Part shown: positions 51,534 to 60,008 of the stretch, piece by piece
Numbering within the stretch: the first letter of the stretch is position 1
Layout of the letters: each line of letters begins with the position of its first letter
Assembly: GCA_039183205.1 (NCBI GenBank)
Contig: JBCDBR010000002.1
Location: 1 to 64,000, forward strand
DNA length: 64,000 nt
Source of the DNA: HKCCE3408 sp039183205
Lineage (GTDB): Bacteria > Pseudomonadota > Alphaproteobacteria > Rhodobacterales > Rhodobacteraceae
Reading direction: 5' to 3'
Program-made: the position numbers and the translations under genes
The notes under the pieces: generated by a model
Databases searched by the model: none
Told to the model about the DNA's origin: nothing
Seen by the model: only the letters and a program-made list of their open reading frames with translations

Positions 51534-52778
51534 ATGTCCAAAACCGCCGACCCGGCTCGGCGTGCCGCTTGGGCTGCGTTGCTGACGAGCCTGCGCGACA
51601 AACAGATGTTGACGATTGCTGACGGGCTTTCGGCGCCTGAACAGGCCCGTGCCGCGCGTCTTGCGCGTCTGGCGCTGCGGCATATGGGCAGGATTGACCG
51701 GGTACTGGGTCACTTTGTGTCGCGCAAACCCAGTATCGAAGTGCATCTAATGCTGCGCCTTGGTGCAGCGGAACTCTTGGCCGATCGTGCTGCGGCGCAC
51801 GGGGTTGTCGACGCGTACGTTACACTGGGAAAATCAATGCGATCGACGACTCGTGCGGCCGGTATGCTGAACGCCGTCTTGCGAAAGGTCGCGACCAAAG
51901 GTCCGGAGCTTTGGAACGAATTGCCAGTGCAGCGGCTTCCGCCCTGGCTTCGAAAGCCTTTGGTCAAAACCTATGGTGGCGCTGCGGTCACGAATATCGA
52001 AACCGCGCACCAAGATGGCGCGCCTATTGATCTAACACTGCGGGATGACACGGGTATTCCCGGTGGCAACCGTTTGCCCACGGGCTCCGTCCGCATGCAA
52101 ATCGGCACGCAGGTCAGCGCGCTTCCCGGTTATGATGCAGGTCATTTTTGGGTCCAGGATGCTGCTGCGGCATTGCCGGCCCGATGCCTCGGCGACGTCC
52201 GCGATGCGACGGTTCTCGATCTTTGTACCGCACCTGGCGGCAAGGCGCTCCAATTGGCGGCGGCCGGTGCTCACGTGATCGCGCTTGATCGGTCAAAGGA
52301 ACGATTGCGGCGACTTCGCGAAAACCTGTCGCGCACCGGACTGCGCGCACAAGTTGTGACCGCAGATGCGCGCAGATGGCGCGGCGGACCCTTCGATGCG
52401 ATCTTGCTGGACGCGCCATGTTCCGCCACAGGCACCATCCGCCGGCACCCGGAATTGCCCTTTATTCGAGATGCAAACGACATCAAAGACTTAGTCAGCT
52501 TGCAGTCAGAGCTGATCGATGCCGCGGTCGCGCAGCTCCGGCCTGGCGGGCGATTGGTCTATTGCACGTGTTCGCTTCTGCCAGAAGAGGGAGAGGCTCA
52601 GATAGAAGCGGCGCTTTCGCGGCATCCACGGCTGAAACCCGTGCCCGTCGATCCACGCACACTCGGCGGTACTCCGGATTGGGTTGGCGCGCATGGTGCC
52701 CTACGATTGCGGCCTGACTTTTGGCCGGATCTCGGTGGAATGGATGGCTTTTACATAATCGCGCTTGAAGGGCGGTGA
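51534..52778 (+). CDS. RsmB-like 16S rRNA cytosine-5 methyltransferase
   Basis: 414 residues. An N-terminal NusB-like helical domain (RDKQMLTIADGLSAPEQARAARLARLALRHMG...) precedes the Rossmann part: motif I DLCTAPGGKALQLA, motif IV DAPCSATGTIRRHPEL (Cys) and motif VI LVYCTCSLLPEEGE (Cys). These are the two cysteines of m5C RNA methyltransferases. Homologue of RsmB (m5C967 in 16S rRNA). Start follows AGGTTT; 118 bases separate it from the heparinase-like gene. Confidence 0.92.
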   Translation: MSKTADPARRAAWAALLTSLRDKQMLTIADGLSAPEQARAARLARLALRHMGRIDRVLGHFVSRKPSIEVHLMLRLGAAELLADRAAAHGVVDAYVTLGKSMRSTTRAAGMLNAVLRKVATKGPELWNELPVQRLPPWLRKPLVKTYGGAAVTNIETAHQDGAPIDLTLRDDTGIPGGNRLPTGSVRMQIGTQVSALPGYDAGHFWVQDAAAALPARCLGDVRDATVLDLCTAPGGKALQLAAAGAHVIALDRSKERLRRLRENLSRTGLRAQVVTADARRWRGGPFDAILLDAPCSATGTIRRHPELPFIRDANDIKDLVSLQSELIDAAVAQLRPGGRLVYCTCSLLPEEGEAQIEAALSRHPRLKPVPVDPRTLGGTPDWVGAHGALRLRPDFWPDLGGMDGFYIIALEGR

Positions 52779-52896
52779 CACGCCGTGCGAACCGGATTAT
52801 TCTGTCTGGCAAATAAGAACGGGCCGGGCAGTCATCCCGTGACAGGACGATGCACATCACAGCGCAGAATGCTATGCGTGGCGACGGAGCGCGCGC

Positions 52897-54591
52897 ATGA
52901 ATAGCCTGGCCAACCGTCTCGCGGTGCGCGCAGCTGGCCGACATGGTGTGACCGGTTTTACGTCGCAACCGCAGCCGAAATCCTTGGGAGAGGCCGCGCG
53001 CGGGCGTCAGGTGATTGCAGGAAACCTTCTGTTTGCTGGGCAATTGGTTGAGCTCAACGGTAAAAGCCCCTGGGACGTTGCGCCGCCTTCGGCCGATTTC
53101 AGCGCAGCCTTGCATGGTTTTGCCTGGCTCGATGATCTGGCGGTGATTGGCACAGCCGAAGCGCAGCGCATCGCGCAAGACTGGACCCATGACTGGATAC
53201 GACGTTACGGCAAGCGGGCGGGTCCGGGTTGGATGCCATGGCTTGTGGGTCGACGGCAGATCCGGTGGATCACCCATGCGATCGCGTTGATGAACGGCGC
53301 CGATGGCGACCAAACCCGCGCAATGATCGACACGATGGGACGCCAGGCGCGCTATGTGCAGCGCAACTGGACGCGAACCCGCCCGGGATTTGCCCGTTTC
53401 GAGGCCCTCACCGGCTATGTGCAATCCGCAACTGCTTTGACCGGGATGGAGCGACACCTGCCCGCGGCATTGTCAGACCTTGCCGAAGTGCTTCAGCGCG
53501 ATATCGACGCCGATGGCGCTGTGCCAAGCCGCAACCCGGAGGAATTGCTGGAGATCTTTGCTCTGCTGACTTGGACGACAGAGGTCATGCGCGATACCGG
53601 TCGTAAACCGGATCCGGCACTTGATGCGAGTATCGCGCGGATCGCGCCCGTCTTGCGAAGCTTGCGGCTGGCAGATGGCGGGCTTGCCCGGTTTCACGGC
53701 GGCGGTCGTGGGCGCCCTGGGCTGCTTGATCTTGCGCTTCGACAATCGCGGTTGAGACCGGCCATGTCGGACGGGCAGGCAATGGGTTACGGACGGCTAC
53801 AAAGCGGCGCGGTTACAATCATCGCCGATTGCGCGCCGCCGCAGCTTGGCCCTGGTTCCGGCCGGGCGCATGCTTCGAGCTTGGCGATACAGATGACCAG
53901 CGGTCGCGACCCGGTCCTTGTTAGCTGCGGCGCCGGCATGCGGCTTGGTCCGGAATGGCGCCGAGCCGGGCGCGCGACGCCATCGCATTCGACATTGGTT
54001 CTTGCAGGCTATTCCTCTGCTCGTATGGCCCGAAAGGGCGAAGCTTTGGTCGAAGGCCCCAAATCGGTCACGTGCCACGTTCAGCGGGCCGGTGGAGCTA
54101 CAACGTTGGCGATGACTCATGACGGATGGCGCGCGACCCACGGCCTCACTCATGAGCGCACACTGACCCTGGCCGAGGATGGCCGGCTGGTTCGCGGGGA
54201 AGATGGCTTGTCGGCCCTGGCCGGTGAAGATCGACAGGTCTTCGACCGCGTGTTGCGGCACACTGATGACGCTTCATTGGCGTTTCAGCTACATTTCCAT
54301 TTGCACCCCGACGTGCGTCCCGTCCTAGATATGGGCGGTCAAGCGGTGTCACTGACGCTCAAAAGCGGCGAAGTTTGGGTGTTTCGTCAAATGCTTGCCG
54401 ACGGTGATTCCGCTGCAGAGCTGAGCATTTCGCCGTCGGTCTACTTGGACAGCCGGCATGTGACACCGCGCGCGACAAAACAAATCGTTCTATCTGGTCG
54501 CGTCTCAGGATATGGCGGCGCCGTGCATTGGAGCCTTGCCTGCCCCGTCGCGCGTGTGCGCCGCCGGCATCAAGCTCCGATGATCCTATGA
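52897..54591 (+). CDS. Heparinase II/III-family protein, cytoplasmic type
   Basis: 564 residues. Two domains: an N-terminal alpha-toroid (residues about 50-290; TNWT... like VQRNWTRTRPGFARFEALTGYVQ) and a C-terminal beta-sandwich (about 300-560; FRQMLADGDSAAELSISPSVY). No signal peptide is seen, so it is not an obvious secreted polysaccharide lyase; members of this kind are found next to purH and rsmB throughout Rhodobacteraceae and their role is not known. The catalytic Tyr/His of true lyases are not identifiable by eye. Begins after an ACGGAG site and ends 17 bases before purH. Confidence 0.85.
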   Translation: MNSLANRLAVRAAGRHGVTGFTSQPQPKSLGEAARGRQVIAGNLLFAGQLVELNGKSPWDVAPPSADFSAALHGFAWLDDLAVIGTAEAQRIAQDWTHDWIRRYGKRAGPGWMPWLVGRRQIRWITHAIALMNGADGDQTRAMIDTMGRQARYVQRNWTRTRPGFARFEALTGYVQSATALTGMERHLPAALSDLAEVLQRDIDADGAVPSRNPEELLEIFALLTWTTEVMRDTGRKPDPALDASIARIAPVLRSLRLADGGLARFHGGGRGRPGLLDLALRQSRLRPAMSDGQAMGYGRLQSGAVTIIADCAPPQLGPGSGRAHASSLAIQMTSGRDPVLVSCGAGMRLGPEWRRAGRATPSHSTLVLAGYSSARMARKGEALVEGPKSVTCHVQRAGGATTLAMTHDGWRATHGLTHERTLTLAEDGRLVRGEDGLSALAGEDRQVFDRVLRHTDDASLAFQLHFHLHPDVRPVLDMGGQAVSLTLKSGEVWVFRQMLADGDSAAELSISPSVYLDSRHVTPRATKQIVLSGRVSGYGGAVHWSLACPVARVRRRHQAPMIL

Positions 54592-54607
54592 CCGATCAGG
54601 AAGACCC

Positions 54608-56197
54608 ATGACCGATCTTACCCCGCTGCGCCGCGCGCTCCTGTCCGTTTCAGACAAGACAGGTCTTGTCCCATTTGCCACAGCGCTCAGCGCTCGCGGT
54701 GTGGCGCTCATCTCGACCGGTGGGACGGCAAAGGCGCTGCGCGATGCGGGGCTTGAGGTTACGGACGTCTCCGAGATCACCGGAATGCCGGAAATGCTGG
54801 ATGGGCGCGTCAAAACCTTGCATCCCAAAATCCACGGCGGCCTGCTTGGCAAGCGCGGCGATGCAGGACACGCGGCACAAATGTCTGATCATGCGATCGC
54901 AGAAATCGATCTATTGGTCGTCAATCTCTACCCGTTCGAAGCGGCCGTCGCGGCGGGTGCAGATTACGACGGCTGTGTCGAGAACATCGACATTGGCGGG
55001 CCGGCAATGATCCGGGCCGCTGCGAAAAACCATGCGGCCGTTTGCGTCGTGACCGACGTTGCGGATTACGATGCCATGTTGGCCGAACTGTCGGCGCATA
55101 ATGGCACAACGCGCCTGAGTTTCCGGGCAAAGCTTGCGGCAGATGCCTATGCGCGCACGGCCGCTTATGACGCAGCAATATCGGCCTGGATGGCCAAGGA
55201 GGTGGACGATGCAACGCCGCGACGCCGCGCCTTTGCCGCGACCTTGGCGCAGCCGCTGCGCTATGGCGAAAACCCGCATCAATCGGCGGCATTTTATACC
55301 GATGGCTCTGACCGTCCGGGTGTGGCGACAGCGACCCAAAGACAGGGCAAGGCGCTGAGCTATAATAATATCAACGACACCGATGCCGCCTTTGAGCTTG
55401 TCGCGGAGTTTGCACCGGAACACGGTCCGGCATGCGCCATCATCAAACACGCAAATCCCTGCGGCGTCGGGCGCGGCGCGAGCTTGGTCGACGCCTATCA
55501 GCGCGCGTACGATTGCGACCGTGTATCCGCGTTTGGCGGAATTGTCGCGCTCAACCAGCCGCTTGATCGGGCCACGGCCGAAGCGATCATGGAGATTATG
55601 ACCGAGGTCGTCATTGCCCCCGGGGCCGACGACGACGCGCGAGCCATCTTCGAGAAAAAGCCGAATTTGCGCCTGTTGACGACAAACGCATTGCCGGACC
55701 CAACATTACCGGGGCTTTATCTCAAACAAGTGTCGGGCGGGTATTTGGTGCAAGACCGCGACACTGGAAGGATCACCGCAGACGACCTAAAGGTCGTCAC
55801 AAAACGCCCCCCCGACCCAAGGGAAGTTGCCGATATGCTGTTTGCGTGGAACGTCGCGAAACATGTGAAATCAAACGCCATAATCTATGCCAAAAACCTT
55901 GCAACAGTCGGGATCGGTGCCGGGCAAATGAGCCGTGTCGACAGCGCCCGCATCGCGGCCCGCAAGGCCGATGACATGGCAGCGCTGCTGGCATTGTCCG
56001 AAAGCCCAGCCAAAGGATCGGTCGTGGCATCGGATGCGTTTTTTCCCTTCGCCGACGGGTTGATGGCGGCCGCCGAAGCCGGCGCAACGGCCGTCATACA
56101 ACCCGGTGGCTCTATGCGAGATGCCGAAATAATCGAGGCCGCTGACGGGGCGGGCCTGGCGATGGTTTTCACCGGCCAGCGTCATTTCAGGCACTGA
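54608..56197 (+). CDS. purH: Bifunctional AICAR formyltransferase / IMP cyclohydrolase
   Basis: 529 residues. Last two steps of de novo purine synthesis. N-terminal IMP cyclohydrolase (RALLSVSDKTGLVPFATAL, STGGTAKALRDAGLEVTDV, HGGLLGKR) and C-terminal AICAR transformylase with KHANPCGVGRG (catalytic Lys-His). A strong AGGAAGACCC site lies before ATG. Coupled after the heparinase-like gene. Confidence 0.98.
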   Translation: MTDLTPLRRALLSVSDKTGLVPFATALSARGVALISTGGTAKALRDAGLEVTDVSEITGMPEMLDGRVKTLHPKIHGGLLGKRGDAGHAAQMSDHAIAEIDLLVVNLYPFEAAVAAGADYDGCVENIDIGGPAMIRAAAKNHAAVCVVTDVADYDAMLAELSAHNGTTRLSFRAKLAADAYARTAAYDAAISAWMAKEVDDATPRRRAFAATLAQPLRYGENPHQSAAFYTDGSDRPGVATATQRQGKALSYNNINDTDAAFELVAEFAPEHGPACAIIKHANPCGVGRGASLVDAYQRAYDCDRVSAFGGIVALNQPLDRATAEAIMEIMTEVVIAPGADDDARAIFEKKPNLRLLTTNALPDPTLPGLYLKQVSGGYLVQDRDTGRITADDLKVVTKRPPDPREVADMLFAWNVAKHVKSNAIIYAKNLATVGIGAGQMSRVDSARIAARKADDMAALLALSESPAKGSVVASDAFFPFADGLMAAAEAGATAVIQPGGSMRDAEIIEAADGAGLAMVFTGQRHFRH

Positions 56198-56198
56198 T

Positions 56199-56672
56199 AT
56201 GCGGCTCATGCTCATCTCTGCGGCCGCAGCGTTTTTGGTCGATCAGGTCTCGAAGGTCGGCGTGGTACACGGTCTCAACCTTGATCAGCGTCTGGTGATT
56301 GAGGTTCTTCCGCCACTTTTGGTGTTCCGCATGGGCTGGAATACCGGAATCAATTTCGGCCTGTTTGACAATGGAACTGAGATCATGCGTTGGGTGTTGG
56401 TCGGGCTCGCGGTGGCGGTGTCGATTTGGCTTTTGCTGTGGGGTCGGAATGGGCTTGTGCGCCCGATCGCGCATGTCTCCGCCGGATTGATCATCGGCGG
56501 TGCGTTAGGCAACGCGCTGGACCGGGTGGTCTATGGCGCGGTGGCAGACTTTTTAAACATGAGCTGCTGCGGCATATCCAACCCCTTCGCGTTTAATCTA
56601 GCGGATGTGGCGATTTTTGCTGGGGCCGTTGGCCTGATCTTCTTTGCCGATCCGCCAAAGAAGACCACGTGA
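56199..56672 (+). CDS. lspA: Lipoprotein signal peptidase (signal peptidase II)
   Basis: 157 residues, four membrane helices. Cleaves prolipoproteins before the lipidated cysteine in the inner membrane. Catalytic Asp117 (GAVADFL) and Asp136 (NLADVAIF), with NTGINFGLF and GNALDRV. Starts one base after the purH stop, and is followed by bamF, itself a lipoprotein. Confidence 0.97.
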   Translation: MRLMLISAAAAFLVDQVSKVGVVHGLNLDQRLVIEVLPPLLVFRMGWNTGINFGLFDNGTEIMRWVLVGLAVAVSIWLLLWGRNGLVRPIAHVSAGLIIGGALGNALDRVVYGAVADFLNMSCCGISNPFAFNLADVAIFAGAVGLIFFADPPKKTT

Positions 56673-56718
56673 CGCTGTCAGTAGAATGGGTTAAACCGTC
56701 GCCCGAAGGAGTGGGCGC

Positions 56719-57234
56719 ATGACCGCAATTCGTCTGTTGATCCTAGGGCTAAGCGTTTTGACCGTCGGCGCGTGTTCGCGCGGCGAGCCACGGCTGTTGA
56801 ACTTGGGCCGAGATGGTGGTCCGGGCCCCGACGAATTTGCCGTCCTTCCGACGGAACCGCTTGAGATCCCAGAGGATTTAACGAGCCTACCAACGCCCAA
56901 TCCTGGCGGGCCAAACCGCACCGACCCGGACCCAGAAGCGCAAGTAGCCGAAGCACTTGGCGGCAACGTCAATCGTGCCGGCGGCGCGTCGGTCGGCTTT
57001 GTCAGTCACGTCACCCGGTTCGGGATCGAGGCGGAGATACGGCAAACGCTGGCGGCCGAAGACCTGGAATTCCGCCAGCGAAACAACGGCCTTTTGCTAG
57101 AGCGGCTCTTTAATGTGAACCTCTACCATCGCGCGTACGAACCAGTGTCGCTTGATCAATACGCCGAACTGGCGCGACTCCGGCGGCTTGGCGTGCGCAC
57201 CCCCTCTGCGCCGCCGGAAGGTACACAGCAATAA
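56719..57234 (+). CDS. BamF-like (DUF3035) outer-membrane lipoprotein
   Basis: 171 residues. Lipoprotein signal with Cys19 in the lipobox (VGAC), then a Pro-rich N-terminal segment (LPTEPLEIPEDLTSLPTPNPGG) and a short helical C-terminus (GIEAEIRQTLAAEDLEFRQRN). DUF3035 proteins are reported as BamF, an extra lipoprotein of the beta-barrel assembly complex in alphaproteobacteria. Follows lspA after 46 bases and precedes two M16 peptidases of the envelope. Confidence 0.88.
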   Translation: MTAIRLLILGLSVLTVGACSRGEPRLLNLGRDGGPGPDEFAVLPTEPLEIPEDLTSLPTPNPGGPNRTDPDPEAQVAEALGGNVNRAGGASVGFVSHVTRFGIEAEIRQTLAAEDLEFRQRNNGLLLERLFNVNLYHRAYEPVSLDQYAELARLRRLGVRTPSAPPEGTQQ

Positions 57235-57317
57235 CGATTTCACGCCTCTGTCAGTTTGTGTTGGCGCGATCGAACCTATCTGTCATCTCAGAGACTGCCA
57301 CGAGATGGGAGAAAACC

Positions 57318-58658
57318 ATGCACATCCGCTTCGGCCTGGTCATCATCGGACTGCTTTCCTGGGCCGGTCTTCCCGCCCTAGCGACCGGCGAAATCACCGA
57401 ATTTACGCTCGAAAACGGCATGCAGGCCGTCGTCATCGAAGACCATCGCAGCCCCGCGGTCGTGCATATGGTTTGGTACCGTGTGGGCGCTGCGGATGAA
57501 CCGCCCGGTCAGTCAGGCATCGCGCATTTTCTTGAACATCTGATGTTCAAAGGGACGGAGATTTTGGGTGATGGGGAATTCAGCGAGATTGTCGAGGCCA
57601 ATGGTGGCACGGATAACGCGTTCACGTCCTGGGACTATACCGGATACATCCAGCGGGTTGCCGCAGACAGGCTTGGGCTTTTGATGGAAATGGAAGCCGA
57701 CCGGATGCGAAACCTTGTGCTCGACCCCGCTGTCGTTGCCACCGAACGCAGCGTGATCTTGGAAGAACGGGCACAACGCACCGATAGCTCTCCGTCCGCG
57801 CTTTACAACGAACAGCTGCGCGCAAGCCTTTATCTTGCGCATCCATACCGCATCCCGATCATTGGATGGCGACATGAGATGGAGGGTTTAACCCGCGAGA
57901 TGGCGCTTGATTTCTATGAGGAGTTTTACGCCCCCAACAATGCGGTTTTGATTGTCGCAGGCGATGTTCAGCCAGAAGAAGTGCGCGCCCTCGCCGAGCA
58001 GTATTATGGACCGATCGAACCGACACCTGGGCTCGGCCCGCGTGTGCGCCCCGCCGAACCACCGCAGATCGCGGATCGCCGGGTCATCTACGAAGACCCA
58101 ACGGTTGCGTCGCCCTACGTCTCAATCATGCGCTTGGCGCCGTCACGTAATACCGGCGATCAAGAAGAGGCCGCCGCACTTACCCTTCTGGCTCAGATAT
58201 TGGGCGGTGGCCAAACCTCTCTATTGACGCGTGTTCTGCAAAACGAGGAACAAAGCTCGCTTTTCACGGCCGCCTATTACAATGGCCTTACCTACGATGA
58301 CGGCGCGTTCACTTTGGTCAACGTGCCCGTGCCTGGCATCAGCCTCGAAGAGGCGGAGGCCGATCTTGAGCGCATGATTGCGCGTTTCTTTGAGGACGGT
58401 ATTGACCCCGTGCAATTCGAACGGGTGAAATTCCTCTATGCCGCGTCGGAAATCTACGCCGCTGACAATGCCTCTGGCTTGGCGCGCCGATACGGCACCG
58501 CGCTGACGTCGGGGCTAACGGTCGCCGATGTTCAGGCCTGGCCAGACGTCATCGCTGCCACAACAATCGAAGATGTTATGGCAGCCGCCGAACGGCTTTT
58601 TTATGACACCCACACCGTCACCGGTTACCTGACGACACCAACGGAGGCGACCCAATGA
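57318..58658 (+). CDS. M16-family zinc metallopeptidase (active subunit)
   Basis: 446 residues. Sec signal (MHIRFGLVIIGLLSWAGLPALA), then an M16 domain with the inverted zinc motif HFLEH (His70, Glu73, His74) in GIAHFLEHLMFKG and a distal Glu in the ERSVILEERAQR stretch. Periplasmic degradation of short peptides, perhaps signal peptides. The ATG at 57318 follows GGGAGAAAA; 20 further codons are open upstream. Overlaps the next gene by four bases (ATGA), as in the heterodimeric M16B type. Confidence 0.94.
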   Translation: MHIRFGLVIIGLLSWAGLPALATGEITEFTLENGMQAVVIEDHRSPAVVHMVWYRVGAADEPPGQSGIAHFLEHLMFKGTEILGDGEFSEIVEANGGTDNAFTSWDYTGYIQRVAADRLGLLMEMEADRMRNLVLDPAVVATERSVILEERAQRTDSSPSALYNEQLRASLYLAHPYRIPIIGWRHEMEGLTREMALDFYEEFYAPNNAVLIVAGDVQPEEVRALAEQYYGPIEPTPGLGPRVRPAEPPQIADRRVIYEDPTVASPYVSIMRLAPSRNTGDQEEAAALTLLAQILGGGQTSLLTRVLQNEEQSSLFTAAYYNGLTYDDGAFTLVNVPVPGISLEEAEADLERMIARFFEDGIDPVQFERVKFLYAASEIYAADNASGLARRYGTALTSGLTVADVQAWPDVIAATTIEDVMAAAERLFYDTHTVTGYLTTPTEATQ

Positions 58659-59953
58659 TCCGTGCTGTTTTTGCATTCTACTTTGCTCTATTGGCTGTCC
58701 CAGCCGGCGCGCAGGTGCAGATCGAGGAAGTCACTTCACCTGGCGGGATCACAGCCTGGCTTGTCGAGGATCATTCGATCCCCTTCGTGGCACTGGACAT
58801 TCGGTTTCAGGGCGGCACGTCGCTCGACCTACCGGATGCGCGCGGGGCAACCTATTTGATGACCGGCCTTTTGGAAGAGGGCGCCAGCGACATGGATGCC
58901 CAGGCCTTCGCCGCGATGGAGGAACAACTCGCCGCGCGATTTTCGTGGGACGCCTATCGCGACAGCGTCACGATCAACGCTGAGATGCTGACCGAGACGC
59001 GCGCGGCCTCTGTGGACTTGCTGCGTGCCGCGATAACATCGCCGCGCTTTGACGAGGCCGCTGTCGAGCGTGTCCGCAGTCAGGTCTTGTCGATTATCGC
59101 TGGCGATGAACAGGACCCTAACGAACTCGCACCGGACCAGTTCAATGCCTTAGCCTATGGCGATCACCCCTACGCGACGCCGGGTACCGGAACCGCGGAA
59201 ACGGTGGCGGCACTGACCCGAGACGACCTGATTGCCGCACATCAGCAGCTTTTTACCCAAGACCGGGTCTTTGTCGGCGCGGCAGGCGACATCACGCCCG
59301 AAGAACTGGGTGCCTTGTTGGACAGATTGCTTGGCGATCTTCCACAAACCGGGGGAAGGGAGCTTACCGAAGCGCCATGGGAGCTGTCCGGAGGGTTGAC
59401 GGTGGTTGAATTCCCGACGCCGCAAGCGGTCGTGTTCTTTGGCCATCCGGGCATTGAACGCAACGATCCAGATTTCTTTCCGGCCTTCGTTTTGAACCAG
59501 ATCCTCGGGGGCGGGAACTTCCGCTCGCGGCTCCTGCGGGAGGTTCGGGTAGAACGCGGGCTCACCTATGGGATCGGCACCGTGCTGTCGCTCTCGGACC
59601 ATCGACCGATGCTTTTAGGACAGTTTTCGTCGTCCAATAACCTGGTTGCCGGCGCCATCGAGGTGATACAAGACGAATGGGCAGACATCGCGACAAACGG
59701 CGTCACCGAAGCTGAATTGGAAGCGGCAAAGCTGTTTTTGACGGGCGCCTATCCTTTGCGATTTGACGGAAACGCGACCATCGCAGGCATCATGGCCGGG
59801 ATGCAGCAAGATGGCATGCCCATCGACTATATCGCCACCCGCAACGACAATGTTATGGCCGTAAGCCTTGCGGATGTCCAGCGCGTCGCCACGCGGCTGA
59901 TGCAGCCCGATGCACTGCATTTCGTCGTCGTCGGGCAGCCAGAAGGGCTTTAG
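58655..59953 (+). CDS. M16-family non-catalytic partner subunit
   Basis: 432 residues with Sec signal (MIRAVFAFYFALLAVPAGA). Same fold as the preceding protein, but the zinc motif place reads ATYLMTGLLEEG: Thr66, Met69 and Thr70 replace H, E and H. The C-terminal RSRLLREVRVERGLTYG typical of M16 non-catalytic domains is retained. Most likely forms a dimer with the upstream subunit and helps hold substrate. Confidence 0.92.
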   Translation: MIRAVFAFYFALLAVPAGAQVQIEEVTSPGGITAWLVEDHSIPFVALDIRFQGGTSLDLPDARGATYLMTGLLEEGASDMDAQAFAAMEEQLAARFSWDAYRDSVTINAEMLTETRAASVDLLRAAITSPRFDEAAVERVRSQVLSIIAGDEQDPNELAPDQFNALAYGDHPYATPGTGTAETVAALTRDDLIAAHQQLFTQDRVFVGAAGDITPEELGALLDRLLGDLPQTGGRELTEAPWELSGGLTVVEFPTPQAVVFFGHPGIERNDPDFFPAFVLNQILGGGNFRSRLLREVRVERGLTYGIGTVLSLSDHRPMLLGQFSSSNNLVAGAIEVIQDEWADIATNGVTEAELEAAKLFLTGAYPLRFDGNATIAGIMAGMQQDGMPIDYIATRNDNVMAVSLADVQRVATRLMQPDALHFVVVGQPEGL

Positions 59954-60008
59954 CCGGACTGCGAAGAATCTGTTTTCCCTGCGCAGCAGGCATGCTATCC
60001 CTTGTGTC

